From Pseudoalteromonas sp. R3 (GTDB taxonomy: Bacteria; Pseudomonadota; Gammaproteobacteria; Enterobacterales; Alteromonadaceae): DNA of 64,000 nucleotides. The stretch spans positions 372,001-436,000 of the forward strand of contig NZ_CP034834.1 of assembly GCF_004014715.1 (NCBI RefSeq). The letters run 5' to 3'. Within the stretch, counting starts at the first letter, position 1. Every line of letters starts with the position of its first letter. Below the pieces are notes generated by a model, which searched no databases, was not told where the DNA came from, and saw nothing but the letters and a program-made list of their open reading frames with translations. Below are positions 29,827 through 37,847 of the stretch, piece after piece. A program made the position numbers and the translations under genes.

Positions 29827-31122
29827 TTAGGCACCTTTATAATACTTCTTGATACCTTTCCAGCAATCAAGATAATTCGGCTGGCGCTCTTTACCTTCTA
29901 ATGCATACTTAGTCGGTGAAATCACATAGCGTGACTCAAACATGAAGGCCAGTGTGTTTTCATAACGCTGCGGCTCAAGCTCTGCGTTAGATGCTTTTTC
30001 AAATACATCCGCTTCAGGACCATGTGGAGACATGCAGTTGTGCAAGCTCATTCCGCCGGGAACAAAGCCGTGTTCTTTGGCATCGTATACACCTTCAATC
30101 AGACCCATAAATTCACTCATGATGTTACGGTGATAGTATGGCGGACGGAAAGTATTCTCTGCCACCATCCAGCGCGGTGGGAAAATCACAAAGTCGACGT
30201 TTGCAACACCTGGTGTGCCAGAAGGCGACGTCAGAACGGTAAAAATTGACGGGTCAGGGTGATCAAAACTTACCGTATTCATGACATTGAAACGGGCAAG
30301 GTCATACTTATACGGGGCACTGTTACCTGTCCAGGCAACAACATCAAGTGGCGAATGTCCGATATCACAACGGAACAGGTTACCATTGAATTTAGCAACG
30401 AGTTCAAAATCACCTTCCAGATCTTCGAACGCTGCCACCGGGTAAAGGAAATCGCGTTCATTGGTATAGCCATTCGCGCCTACAGGACCGCGCTCAGGCA
30501 AGATGTATGGGTTGCCATAGTTTTCGCAGATATAACCACGAACTTGTTCACTGAGTAGTTCTACACGGAACTTAATACCACGCGGGATCACAGCAATTTC
30601 GCCAGGCTTAATTGCCAGCTTGCCACATTCAGTGTGCAGTACCAGCTCACCAAGCTGAGGAACGAAGAGTAATTCGCCGTCTGCATTGTAGAAATAACGA
30701 CCTTCCATAGAAGCGTTAGCAACGTATACGTGGATGCCGATACCAGCTTGGCCGTTAGCGCTGCCATTCGCAGCCATAGTAACTAAGCCATCGATAAAAT
30801 CAGTTTTCTCAGCAGGTACTTCGACTGGGTTCCAGCGCAGCATGGTTGGTGGCGTAGGCACCTCAGTGATTGGGGCTGTGCGCAGCAGGCCGTTATTCAT
30901 CGCCTGATAATCGCCCTGAACAACTGATGGTCGAATACGGTAGAACCAGTTTCTGCGGTTCTCAGCACGCGGCGCTGTGAAAGCGGTCGTGTTGTATTGC
31001 TCTGCGTAAAGGTCGTATTTTACTTTTTGTGGTGAAAACTGACCGACTGGTAGGGCGCCGGGTAGGGCTTCGGTTTCAAATTCATTGCCAAAACCGCTCA
31101 TATACTCGAATTCTGCACTCAT
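29827..31122 (-). CDS. hmgA: Homogentisate 1,2-dioxygenase
   Basis: Non-haem iron enzyme opening the ring of homogentisate to maleylacetoacetate. 431 residues. Iron ligands by family: His and Glu in [13 protein letters not shown] and His in [12 protein letters not shown]. The N-terminal [19 protein letters not shown] is diagnostic. Loss of this enzyme causes pyomelanin pigment in relatives. The promoter (TTGAAA-N17-TATCTT, 31153-31181 minus) carries a palindrome filling its spacer, and a MarR gene is divergent, so the gene is probably repressed until homogentisate or a related inducer is present. Heads the hmgA-maiA unit. Confidence 0.97.
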   Translation of the reverse strand: MSAEFEYMSGFGNEFETEALPGALPVGQFSPQKVKYDLYAEQYNTTAFTAPRAENRRNWFYRIRPSVVQGDYQAMNNGLLRTAPITEVPTPPTMLRWNPVEVPAEKTDFIDGLVTMAANGSANGQAGIGIHVYVANASMEGRYFYNADGELLFVPQLGELVLHTECGKLAIKPGEIAVIPRGIKFRVELLSEQVRGYICENYGNPYILPERGPVGANGYTNERDFLYPVAAFEDLEGDFELVAKFNGNLFRCDIGHSPLDVVAWTGNSAPYKYDLARFNVMNTVSFDHPDPSIFTVLTSPSGTPGVANVDFVIFPPRWMVAENTFRPPYYHRNIMSEFMGLIEGVYDAKEHGFVPGGMSLHNCMSPHGPEADVFEKASNAELEPQRYENTLAFMFESRYVISPTKYALEGKERQPNYLDCWKGIKKYYKGA

Positions 31123-31152
31123 TTTGCATAGACTCCGTTGATGTTTTTTGTA

Positions 31153-31181
31153 AAGATACTCTCATGTGAGAGTATTTTCAA
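31153..31181 (-). promoter_or_regulatory. hmgA promoter with operator palindrome in the spacer
   Basis: On the minus strand, -35 TTGAAA (31176-31181) and -10 TATCTT (31153-31158) are 17 bases apart. The spacer is filled by ATACTCTCA-TG-TGAGAGTAT (31156-31175), arms of nine bases with a two-base centre, the size and symmetry of a MarR-family operator. The divergent MarR gene starts 74 bases away. Binding here would block RNA polymerase on hmgA. Confidence 0.75.
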
Positions 31182-31249
31182 TCTTTGGCAGTTTTTAATG
31201 TGTAAATCTAAGTATACAAAAATTTGCCAGATGTACCTGGAGCTTGATA

Positions 31250-31678
31250 ATGGCGTTTGATATCAATGAATTTCTGCCGTACCGCATGGTTAGGCTGGCC
31301 AATGCAATGAGTGAGGCTTTTTCTGAAGTGTATGAACAAGCCGGACTGACCATACCGCAATGGCGTGTATTGGTGCACCTGGCTCAGCACCCGGGTGCAA
31401 CCGCAAAGCAGTTGTGCGACCTGGCAAGTATGGATAAGTCAACGGTGTCGCGAGCCATTAAGCAATTGCAGCAGCAGGGAATACTGGTTGCCGAGCAAAG
31501 TGAGACGGATAAACGCGCCACCGAAATGACATTAACAGAGCAGGGCACCGTGTTGTACGAAACACTGACTCCTGAAGCGCTTAGTTGGGAAAGTAATCTC
31601 TTAGGCGAGTTAAACCCGGATGAAAAACAAGCCTTACTGGCAACAATGAAAAAGCTGGAAGGGCATTTTCTTTCATGA
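31250..31678 (+). CDS. MarR-family repressor, probable regulator of hmgA-maiA
   Basis: 142 residues. Winged-helix: LTIPQWRVLVHLAQHPGATAKQLCDLASMDKSTVSRAIKQLQQQGIL is the HTH, followed by the wing SETDKRATEMTLTEQG with the conserved DxR motif; N- and C-terminal helices give the dimer. ATG 31250 has GGAG seven bases upstream; a TTG six bases earlier is not needed. Divergent from hmgA with a palindromic operator between, so it most likely represses hmgA and perhaps itself. Ligand (homogentisate or precursor) is inferred. Confidence 0.88.
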   Translation: MAFDINEFLPYRMVRLANAMSEAFSEVYEQAGLTIPQWRVLVHLAQHPGATAKQLCDLASMDKSTVSRAIKQLQQQGILVAEQSETDKRATEMTLTEQGTVLYETLTPEALSWESNLLGELNPDEKQALLATMKKLEGHFLS

Positions 31679-31734
31679 TGTAAAAGTTGTCGGACATAAA
31701 TAAGCAAAGCTTTGTTTTACTGCGTCATTGTAAC

Positions 31735-31765
31735 AAAAAAAGGTCAACCGAAGTTGACCTTTAGA
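31735..31765. terminator. Bidirectional intrinsic terminator (MarR / Oar-like receptor)
   Basis: Perfect 10-bp stem AAAGGTCAAC / GTTGACCTTT, loop CGAA. On the minus strand it is followed by seven T, a strong terminator for the receptor gene. Confidence 0.92.
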
Positions 31766-31791
31766 GATTATCTAATTACGTGTTTTAGATA

Positions 31792-34700
31792 TTAGAAGTC
31801 GTATTTAACACCTACACGGATTTCCCAAAGTGAAGGACGAACTTCAAAATCAGTACCGCTTGGGTCATTAAATTTAACGAACTCGTAACGACCGGCCTCG
31901 GTAATACGTGCAGTAACAGCGTTTTGCATCTCACTACCCGTTTCCATTACGCCCCAGTCGTCGTTCAACAAGTTACCCAGGTTTTTGATTGTGAAGAACG
32001 CAGAACCTTTATGACCATCTGCAAAGCCGGCAAATTCCTGCTCAACTTTCAAGTCAAAAGTAACCCACCATTCACCGTCTTGAGAGTTACGGTCAAGGAC
32101 TTCACCACGAGTAAGGCCTTCACGCTCAACCCAAGCATCAAACGCCGCTTTATCGAAGTCAGCACCATATTGAACAGCATTGTCTTCAATGTTTGGTACG
32201 TACAATAGGTCACGTTCTGTATCTGCGAATCCGAACATACCTGTGTTATCGAACGTGTAAGAGTAAGGGTTAGTTACGCTTGCCTGGCCGAACAGGTTAA
32301 ACTTAGTCTCGTAGCCGTCGATAAACTCATGCTTGTACGACAGTGACAGAGTTGCACGGTGTGGCACTTCATAGTTTGAAGTAGTCAGGTTAGGTGCTTC
32401 TGGATTTGCCGTAGCGAAGAAGTGGTAGTTCGAGAACGCTACTGAGCTTGTCATCGGGTGCACGTCTTTAGAGACAGTGTATGCATATGACAGCGCCAAA
32501 TCGATACCGTTGTCGAATGACTTATTCATACCAAACGACAGGATATGAGAATACGCGTCTTGTCCTTTTACGTTAGTAAGCAAGAAATCTGAATTTCTTG
32601 GGTGCAGATCGTCAGAGTAGATTGGACGACCATCTGGTGCTGTGCCAGCGCGAACCAGGGCTAAGTTGCGAACGATAGCTGAGTTCTGCTTGTGCGTGTA
32701 TAGGTAATCAATGGTGAAAACGTAGTCTTCTTCTGTAACATACGTTGCACCTAGTGAGTATTTCCACTCAGAAGGGATATCAAAATCGGGATCTGTTACG
32801 TTGGTGCTTGCATCAGCGGTACCACTGCCTACGGCATCATATAGGTCTTTAGGGATAGCATAGCCTGCTTTGCCGTTATCAACAAATGTAACCGCATCCG
32901 GACCAAGTAGCTGCATGTTCTTTTGGTTAATTTGGATGTTACGGATACCGTCGTTAGAGTAGCTGTTAGAGATCCAAACGTTCGGGTTACCGCCTGAGTA
33001 CAAGCCAATACCACCACGCAGCTCTAACTGGTCGTTGTAAACCCAGTTGAAGCCTAAGCGTGGTTGAAGTAGTGATACGCCGTCAAGGTTTTGTTGGTTA
33101 GAAAAGCCGTAACGACCTTCGAAGTTCTTGTTTTCTGCAGGAACATCATCACTGGTGTACCAATCATAACGAAGACCTGCTGTGATTGAGATTTCGTAAT
33201 CTTCCAGATCAAATTTATCTTGTACATATAGGGTGTTAAGCGCGTACTTGAACTCACCTGCAGCGTCTATTGGGTTATGGCTACTTGCGTTACCATAGTA
33301 AACGCGAGCTACACCATTACGGAAGTCTTCAATACCACCGAAGAAACGATGCTCACCTTCATTGTGCTGTACGAACATGTTGAAGACATCCAGCTCTTCC
33401 ATTTCGTAGCCGAAGCTTATCTCATGTGCGTCAAGGTAATATGTACCAGCCAGTTTAAGAGAAAGGTTGTCATACTTTAACTTGTTAGCCTGACGTGAAT
33501 CGTCCGGGCCAATGTAAACCGTTACGTCGTCAGTGTAAATTTGCATTTCACCGAAGCCAGATGCAGCGTCCAGAGAGTTCTGACGGTTATCAAGCTTAGA
33601 GTAACCAACACGTACTTCTGATGAGAAATCGTCTGTCCAGTCAGAGTATACAGTTGCAACATAAGAGTTTAATTCTGCACCACGCTCATAGAAGTGGTTA
33701 GACAGAGACATGCGGTCTGAGCTTGAGTCAGATTGGCTCAGAGAGTAACCGTCGTTGTAGTTGTATACGAACGAAGCTCGGTGCATTTCGTTGATGTTCC
33801 AATCCAGTTTGATTAGGATTTTCTCATCTTCAACAGGCATACTCGGAACCATAGTACCTGGATCGTACTCATACAAAGACTTTGAAATATCGATGATTTC
33901 ATTAATTTCGTCTAGTGTAATTTTTCCGTTAGCGTAAGGTGTGTAAGAGAATACTTGTGAGCCTTCAAGCTTTTCGTAGCTGGTGAAAAGGAAAAGCGTA
34001 TCTTCAATCAGAGGCATACCTACGTTGAAGCCATAGCGCTTCTCGTCATAGTCACCTAGATCTTGTTTTTTACCTTCAATTTTATCACCAGAAAGTGAGT
34101 CACTGGTGTAATCAGCAAAAACGCCGCCATGGATTTCATTGGTACCAGACTTAGTTACTGCGTTGATGTTACATGAAGTAAAGCCGCCGTATTGAACGTC
34201 AAATGGCGCTAACTCAACAGCTACTTGTGCAATAGTATCAAAAGAGAATGGCATACGCTCGGTTGGGTAACCATTGCTGTTCAAACCAAAGTTGTCGTTC
34301 ATACGAACGCCATCTACGGTCAGACTGTTAAATCTAGGGTTACCACCGGCACACTGGATTGCACCTGAGTTAGACTCGTCAACAAAGATACGAGGGTCTG
34401 TACGTACGATATCTTTTAGATCGCGGTTGATAGCTGGCTTTTCTTGAAGGTCTGCCAAAGAGAAGTTAGTTGCCGGGCCAGTGCCACCAGAATTCATGGT
34501 GATAGGACGACCAGTTACAACGATTTGCTCCATTTGGCTTTTAGACTGTAGCTGAACCGTAACAGGGTAAGTTTTACCCAGACTCAGGTACACATCTTCT
34601 ACCATAGTGTCTTCGAAACTATCAGAGTCAACGATAATCTGGTAAGGACCACCAACGCGCAGGCCTTTCGCTGAGAATGAACCGTTTTCACCAACAGTTG

Positions 34701-34887
34701 TTGTTTTCACAGAGCCTGAAGGCGTATGAATGATGGTGATTTTGGTGCCAACCGCCGGGTTTCCATTTGGACCGGTGATTTGACCTTTTACCGCAGAAGC
34801 AGTGTCATTCGCATAAGCAGCGCCACTTGCACCGACACATGCAGCGATTGCAAGTGAGAGAGCCGTTTTGCGTAGTTGCGTTTTCAT
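31792..34887 (-). CDS. Oar-like TonB-dependent receptor with N-terminal carboxypeptidase-regulatory-like domain
   Basis: Outer-membrane receptor of 1031 residues. Signal peptide about 1-26, a CarboxypepD_reg-like beta sandwich (about 33-112: VKGQITGPNGNPAVGTKITI...), the linker EQIVVTGRPI, plug (about 130-250; FNSLTVDGVRMNDNFG, AVTKSGTNEIHGGV) and a large barrel ending KYDF. This Oar-like class in Alteromonadales is thought to take up large or oligomeric substrates. The gene lies 48 bases after an S1/P1 nuclease gene on the same strand with no terminator, suggesting uptake of nucleic-acid fragments, though the pairing could be chance. A Fur-like partial match sits in the gap (34917-34927). 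Confidence 0.9.
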   Translation of the reverse strand: MKTQLRKTALSLAIAACVGASGAAYANDTASAVKGQITGPNGNPAVGTKITIIHTPSGSVKTTTVGENGSFSAKGLRVGGPYQIIVDSDSFEDTMVEDVYLSLGKTYPVTVQLQSKSQMEQIVVTGRPITMNSGGTGPATNFSLADLQEKPAINRDLKDIVRTDPRIFVDESNSGAIQCAGGNPRFNSLTVDGVRMNDNFGLNSNGYPTERMPFSFDTIAQVAVELAPFDVQYGGFTSCNINAVTKSGTNEIHGGVFADYTSDSLSGDKIEGKKQDLGDYDEKRYGFNVGMPLIEDTLFLFTSYEKLEGSQVFSYTPYANGKITLDEINEIIDISKSLYEYDPGTMVPSMPVEDEKILIKLDWNINEMHRASFVYNYNDGYSLSQSDSSSDRMSLSNHFYERGAELNSYVATVYSDWTDDFSSEVRVGYSKLDNRQNSLDAASGFGEMQIYTDDVTVYIGPDDSRQANKLKYDNLSLKLAGTYYLDAHEISFGYEMEELDVFNMFVQHNEGEHRFFGGIEDFRNGVARVYYGNASSHNPIDAAGEFKYALNTLYVQDKFDLEDYEISITAGLRYDWYTSDDVPAENKNFEGRYGFSNQQNLDGVSLLQPRLGFNWVYNDQLELRGGIGLYSGGNPNVWISNSYSNDGIRNIQINQKNMQLLGPDAVTFVDNGKAGYAIPKDLYDAVGSGTADASTNVTDPDFDIPSEWKYSLGATYVTEEDYVFTIDYLYTHKQNSAIVRNLALVRAGTAPDGRPIYSDDLHPRNSDFLLTNVKGQDAYSHILSFGMNKSFDNGIDLALSYAYTVSKDVHPMTSSVAFSNYHFFATANPEAPNLTTSNYEVPHRATLSLSYKHEFIDGYETKFNLFGQASVTNPYSYTFDNTGMFGFADTERDLLYVPNIEDNAVQYGADFDKAAFDAWVEREGLTRGEVLDRNSQDGEWWVTFDLKVEQEFAGFADGHKGSAFFTIKNLGNLLNDDWGVMETGSEMQNAVTARITEAGRYEFVKFNDPSGTDFEVRPSLWEIRVGVKYDF

Positions 34888-34935
34888 TATGTTGTTTCCC
34901 GTGTTATAGGTTTATTAAATGATAATCGTCAAGGT

Positions 34936-35775
34936 TCACTTGCCTGCTTTTAATGCAGTTTCAAGTGGTCTTGAATTTTTGTCAAAAATTTGATTTAGCA
35001 ATCCAGCCAGTCTAATCCCGCCTTGAAGAAGCCGAGACTTTACAACTGGGGTGTACCTATGAATATACGCCCAGCTGATGTCAGTTTCATTGCTATTATA
35101 AATCTTTTCAGCTATTTGGTTCGACTCTACCAACCAATCTGCCGGGCGACTATTGAGCATTTGCGCTATCTTCTTTTTATCGCGCGTTGCAATAAAGTCG
35201 CTCAATTCCCGGTAAGAAAGCGCTTGATGCTCAATCAGTTTAGTATCAAAAACGGAGTGTAGATTTGTTTCTTCGTTAAAGAAGGTTACTTTTATGAGAT
35301 TGCCACCGCGGTCTTCACTACGACCTGCATGGAAGGGCTGATGTGCATCGCCGACTAAGTGAACCAGGAACTTTAGCGCAAATTGCTTGTCTTCTTTAGA
35401 GGATTTAGTATTTTCAAGCACCGAAACAGAGTAGTTGATGCCATCGAGTATGTGGTTCACATCATGCTTGTGCTCAACAGACGCATCATCATATTGCGTC
35501 ATTCTGCTTGGGTCTTTGATGTTGATGTAATGCCATTTGCCTGATTGTTTTTTCCAAAAGGTTTCTGAGCTAGAACGCATTTCATCCGCCCAAGTGGAGA
35601 CTTCGGCTAAAGAGTCTTCCGCCAACAGGGCTTTTACCGCTTTTTCAGTCGTTGGGGTAAGGTGCTGTTGAGCTAATTCACCAACAACTCTATGGCCGTT
35701 CATTCCCCAAGACAAAGCGCTGGTGCTGAAAATTAAAGTAGAAAACACCAAACACTGAATAGAAGCTCGTAACAT
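34936..35775 (-). CDS. Secreted S1/P1-type nuclease
   Basis: Zinc-dependent single-strand nuclease/3'-nucleotidase. Signal peptide ends before Trp (ALS-WGMNGHRVVGELA), so the mature N-terminal Trp can ligate zinc as in P1 nuclease. Further ligand motifs: WADEMR (Asp), WHYINI (His), KHDVNHIL-type His, FLVHLVGDAHQPFHAG (His, Asp, His) and GGNLIKVTFF. Length 279 is typical. ATG 35775 with AGAGAA upstream is preferred over the TTG one codon earlier. Co-directional with the Oar-like receptor downstream; degradation of external RNA/DNA is the likely role. Confidence 0.93.
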   Translation of the reverse strand: MLRASIQCLVFSTLIFSTSALSWGMNGHRVVGELAQQHLTPTTEKAVKALLAEDSLAEVSTWADEMRSSSETFWKKQSGKWHYINIKDPSRMTQYDDASVEHKHDVNHILDGINYSVSVLENTKSSKEDKQFALKFLVHLVGDAHQPFHAGRSEDRGGNLIKVTFFNEETNLHSVFDTKLIEHQALSYRELSDFIATRDKKKIAQMLNSRPADWLVESNQIAEKIYNSNETDISWAYIHRYTPVVKSRLLQGGIRLAGLLNQIFDKNSRPLETALKAGK

Positions 35776-35928
35776 CAAAAATTCTCTTTACCCAAAACGG
35801 GTATTGTTTACACCTTTGGAATGCGGCCAATTGTCCGGATTTTTTCGCAAAAGAAAAGGACTCAATAGGATTCATAATTTCTTGTTAATAAAGTAGCTAA
35901 AACATGGGGTTATATCTTTTTAGTAAGT

Positions 35929-35948
35929 TTACCTATTGCAATAGGTAA
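35929..35948. promoter_or_regulatory. Perfect 20-bp palindrome in the nuclease / PhnD-like divergent region
   Basis: TTACCTATTGCAATAGGTAA is an exact 20-bp palindrome located 49 bases before the PhnD-like start and 154 bases before the divergent nuclease start. It overlaps a possible -35 (TTGCAA) of a plus-strand promoter with TAATAT at 35961-35966 (19-base spacing). It looks like a dimeric regulator's operator; the regulator is unknown. Confidence 0.6.
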
Positions 35949-35996
35949 TAAAAATTGATCTAATATAGGGGCGCGCAACTTAAGAAATACGAAGTT

Positions 35997-36893
35997 TTGA
36001 AAAATAATCACTCTCTAAGCAATAAAACAACTATTGTTACAGTTTTGTTTCTCTCTGTCTGGTGCTGTTGGTTACTTGCCAGTAACCTGACTGGCAAGCC
36101 GGTTGGTGAGTTACCAAAGCTGGTCGAAAGTAGTGTCTCTTGCGAGACACGTTCAACGAGTAACAGAGCCGTCTTTAGAGTACATGTACCGGTAGAACAA
36201 CTGGCTCGAAAATTGGCGCCAGCTCTGTGTCAGGATGAAGTGGTAGCGAAGCAATTTGGTCGTGTAAAGATACGCTACAGCGGTGAACTGGCGGAGCAAA
36301 TTGATTACATTGCTAAGGGGCTTGCTGATCTTACTTTATCAAAAGACAATGTGATGGCGGCTTTAAAGGCGCAGTCTACTTATAACTATATGCCGGTCGT
36401 TGGCTATCCTACCTATACGGCATTTTTTATTTCAAACCGAGAAAAGCCAAGATTAGAAAAAGCGTACTTTCTGGATAAGAAAATAGGCTTGCTGGATTAC
36501 CCAACCAGCCGCTCAGGTCATATTATCCCAAAACAAATGTTTAAACGGCTCGATTTAGATATGCGTGTTTTGGATATCCAGTATGTAAGTTCCCATCAAG
36601 TGTTAAGAGAAAAGCTCTCAGCGGGTGAGTTAGACATTATAGCAACCTATTGGCAAGAAAGTGACGAGGACCGGTTCTCCGCAAACTACATAACGCCAAT
36701 TGGTGAGAACATTAGCGGTAGCCGTTGGTACGTAAAAATGGATGTTGATAACACCGATTTGGCATGTTCTTTACAGCGTCAGCTGCAGGAAGTAGCCAAA
36801 AATAATGGTTCGAGCTATTTTGATCAGCTGGATCTGTATTGGCAGTGTGAAGAGCTACCTGTTTATTTTCTTGGAGAAAAAGATGAGTCGTAA
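35997..36893 (+). CDS. PhnD/SsuA-like membrane-anchored substrate-binding protein
   Basis: 298 residues starting at TTG 35997 (weak GAAG site). A single N-terminal TM/uncleaved signal (about 13-29) exports the rest. The core has the two-lobed PhnD-like pattern: FRVHVPVEQLARKLAPAL, VKIRYSGELAEQIDYIAKGLADLTL, PVVGYPTYTAFFIS, KKIGLLDYPTSRSGHIIPKQMF and REKLSAGELDIIATYW. There are Cys pairs (SVSCET, ALCQDE, LACSLQ, WQCEEL) that could form disulfides. No transporter genes are adjacent; instead the next gene overlaps its end by 11 bases and encodes a two-TM protein, so a sensory co-receptor role is possible. Function not established. Confidence 0.65.
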   Translation: MKNNHSLSNKTTIVTVLFLSVWCCWLLASNLTGKPVGELPKLVESSVSCETRSTSNRAVFRVHVPVEQLARKLAPALCQDEVVAKQFGRVKIRYSGELAEQIDYIAKGLADLTLSKDNVMAALKAQSTYNYMPVVGYPTYTAFFISNREKPRLEKAYFLDKKIGLLDYPTSRSGHIIPKQMFKRLDLDMRVLDIQYVSSHQVLREKLSAGELDIIATYWQESDEDRFSANYITPIGENISGSRWYVKMDVDNTDLACSLQRQLQEVAKNNGSSYFDQLDLYWQCEELPVYFLGEKDES

Positions 36894-37803
36894 AACAGGT
36901 TTGCTGGCATTCTCTATCTATAGTGTCATCTTTTCCCTGGTTTTTGTGTTTGCTCACGAGCGTGCTATCAGATACACAATTGAGCAAGACTTAGGGAGTA
37001 TCAAGCTGCGGATTGCTCTGGACAAAAATCGACTTCCAATAGCAGATCCGCAGCTTAATTATGCTGGCGATGCTGCACGTGTTGAGGAATACATAGATGC
37101 GCTTAACAGACGGCTTAAAAAGGAAATGAGCCGGGTTCGGATCCTGAATATTTCAGTACAAGATTCCCAGACTGCCGAAGAGCAGCTGCTGTTATCGGGT
37201 GCTGATGGCAACACCGCTATCAGCTACCGAGCAAATACGAGCCACAACTATTGGTTATATATACTCCCTTTAGTGATTGCTTTGTTAAACCTTGCCTTTT
37301 ATAGGTCAGTTTCTCAAAAAAGAGAGCAGGCAAAGCGACAATCGGCTACAACTATGGCTGCCAAACCTAAACCACAGCACCTGGTTGTAGACCTTTACTC
37401 AAAGACTCTGTGTCTGAGTGGCGATAAGACTCGACAGGTTCAACTGGCCAATAAACCACTGTGTTTTTACCTGGCACTTCTGGAGTTTTGTTTACATAAC
37501 CCTGATGTGTCACTCAATCAGAATAAAGAGGTGCCAGATGAGTTACTGGACATCGCAGATAAGTACTTTCATCGTCTGGTTGCATTGGGTCACACAATAA
37601 GAAAACGGCCTAATTTCTCTAATAGTCTTGAGAAAACATTGAGCGAGATCCGTGCTGCGCTGGATGAGCTGCTGACACACCAGCCAGAGTTAAAAGCAAA
37701 GTTGTACCCACCTAAAGCTCATGGAGAAGGGTCACGTTCAAAATTGCACAGCTATGGGTTAAAAGCACAGAAGGCAGAGGATATCGAGGTGATCGGAAAG
37801 TAA
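36883..37803 (+). CDS. Two-TM protein with periplasmic domain and winged-helix-like cytoplasmic part (unknown)
   Basis: 306 residues from ATG 36883 (GGAG six bases upstream, start inside the previous gene). TM1 about 7-24, a roughly 95-residue periplasmic domain, TM2 about 123-141, then a basic linker and a cytoplasmic domain. Residues 165-265 (HLVVDLYSKTLCLSG, VQLANKPLCFYLALLEFCL, LLDIADKYFHRLVALGHTIRKRP, LSEIRAALDELL) have the order of strands and helices of an OmpR-type winged helix but I do not recognise the family. Translational overlap with the PhnD-like gene suggests a shared complex, perhaps ligand sensing across the membrane. Low certainty on function, good on it being a real gene. 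Confidence 0.6.
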   Translation: MSRKTGLLAFSIYSVIFSLVFVFAHERAIRYTIEQDLGSIKLRIALDKNRLPIADPQLNYAGDAARVEEYIDALNRRLKKEMSRVRILNISVQDSQTAEEQLLLSGADGNTAISYRANTSHNYWLYILPLVIALLNLAFYRSVSQKREQAKRQSATTMAAKPKPQHLVVDLYSKTLCLSGDKTRQVQLANKPLCFYLALLEFCLHNPDVSLNQNKEVPDELLDIADKYFHRLVALGHTIRKRPNFSNSLEKTLSEIRAALDELLTHQPELKAKLYPPKAHGEGSRSKLHSYGLKAQKAEDIEVIGK

Positions 37804-37809
37804 AAAACT

Positions 37810-37834
37810 ACGGGCGTATCGAGATTACGCCCGT
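37810..37834 (-). terminator. Terminator of the 5'-nucleotidase gene (minus), shared hairpin
   Basis: Perfect 9-bp stem ACGGGCGTA / TACGCCCGT, loop of seven. On the minus strand it is followed by GTTTTTTA. It also lies seven bases after the plus-strand stop at 37803. Confidence 0.85.
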
Positions 37835-37847
37835 TCGTGCTGGCAAG

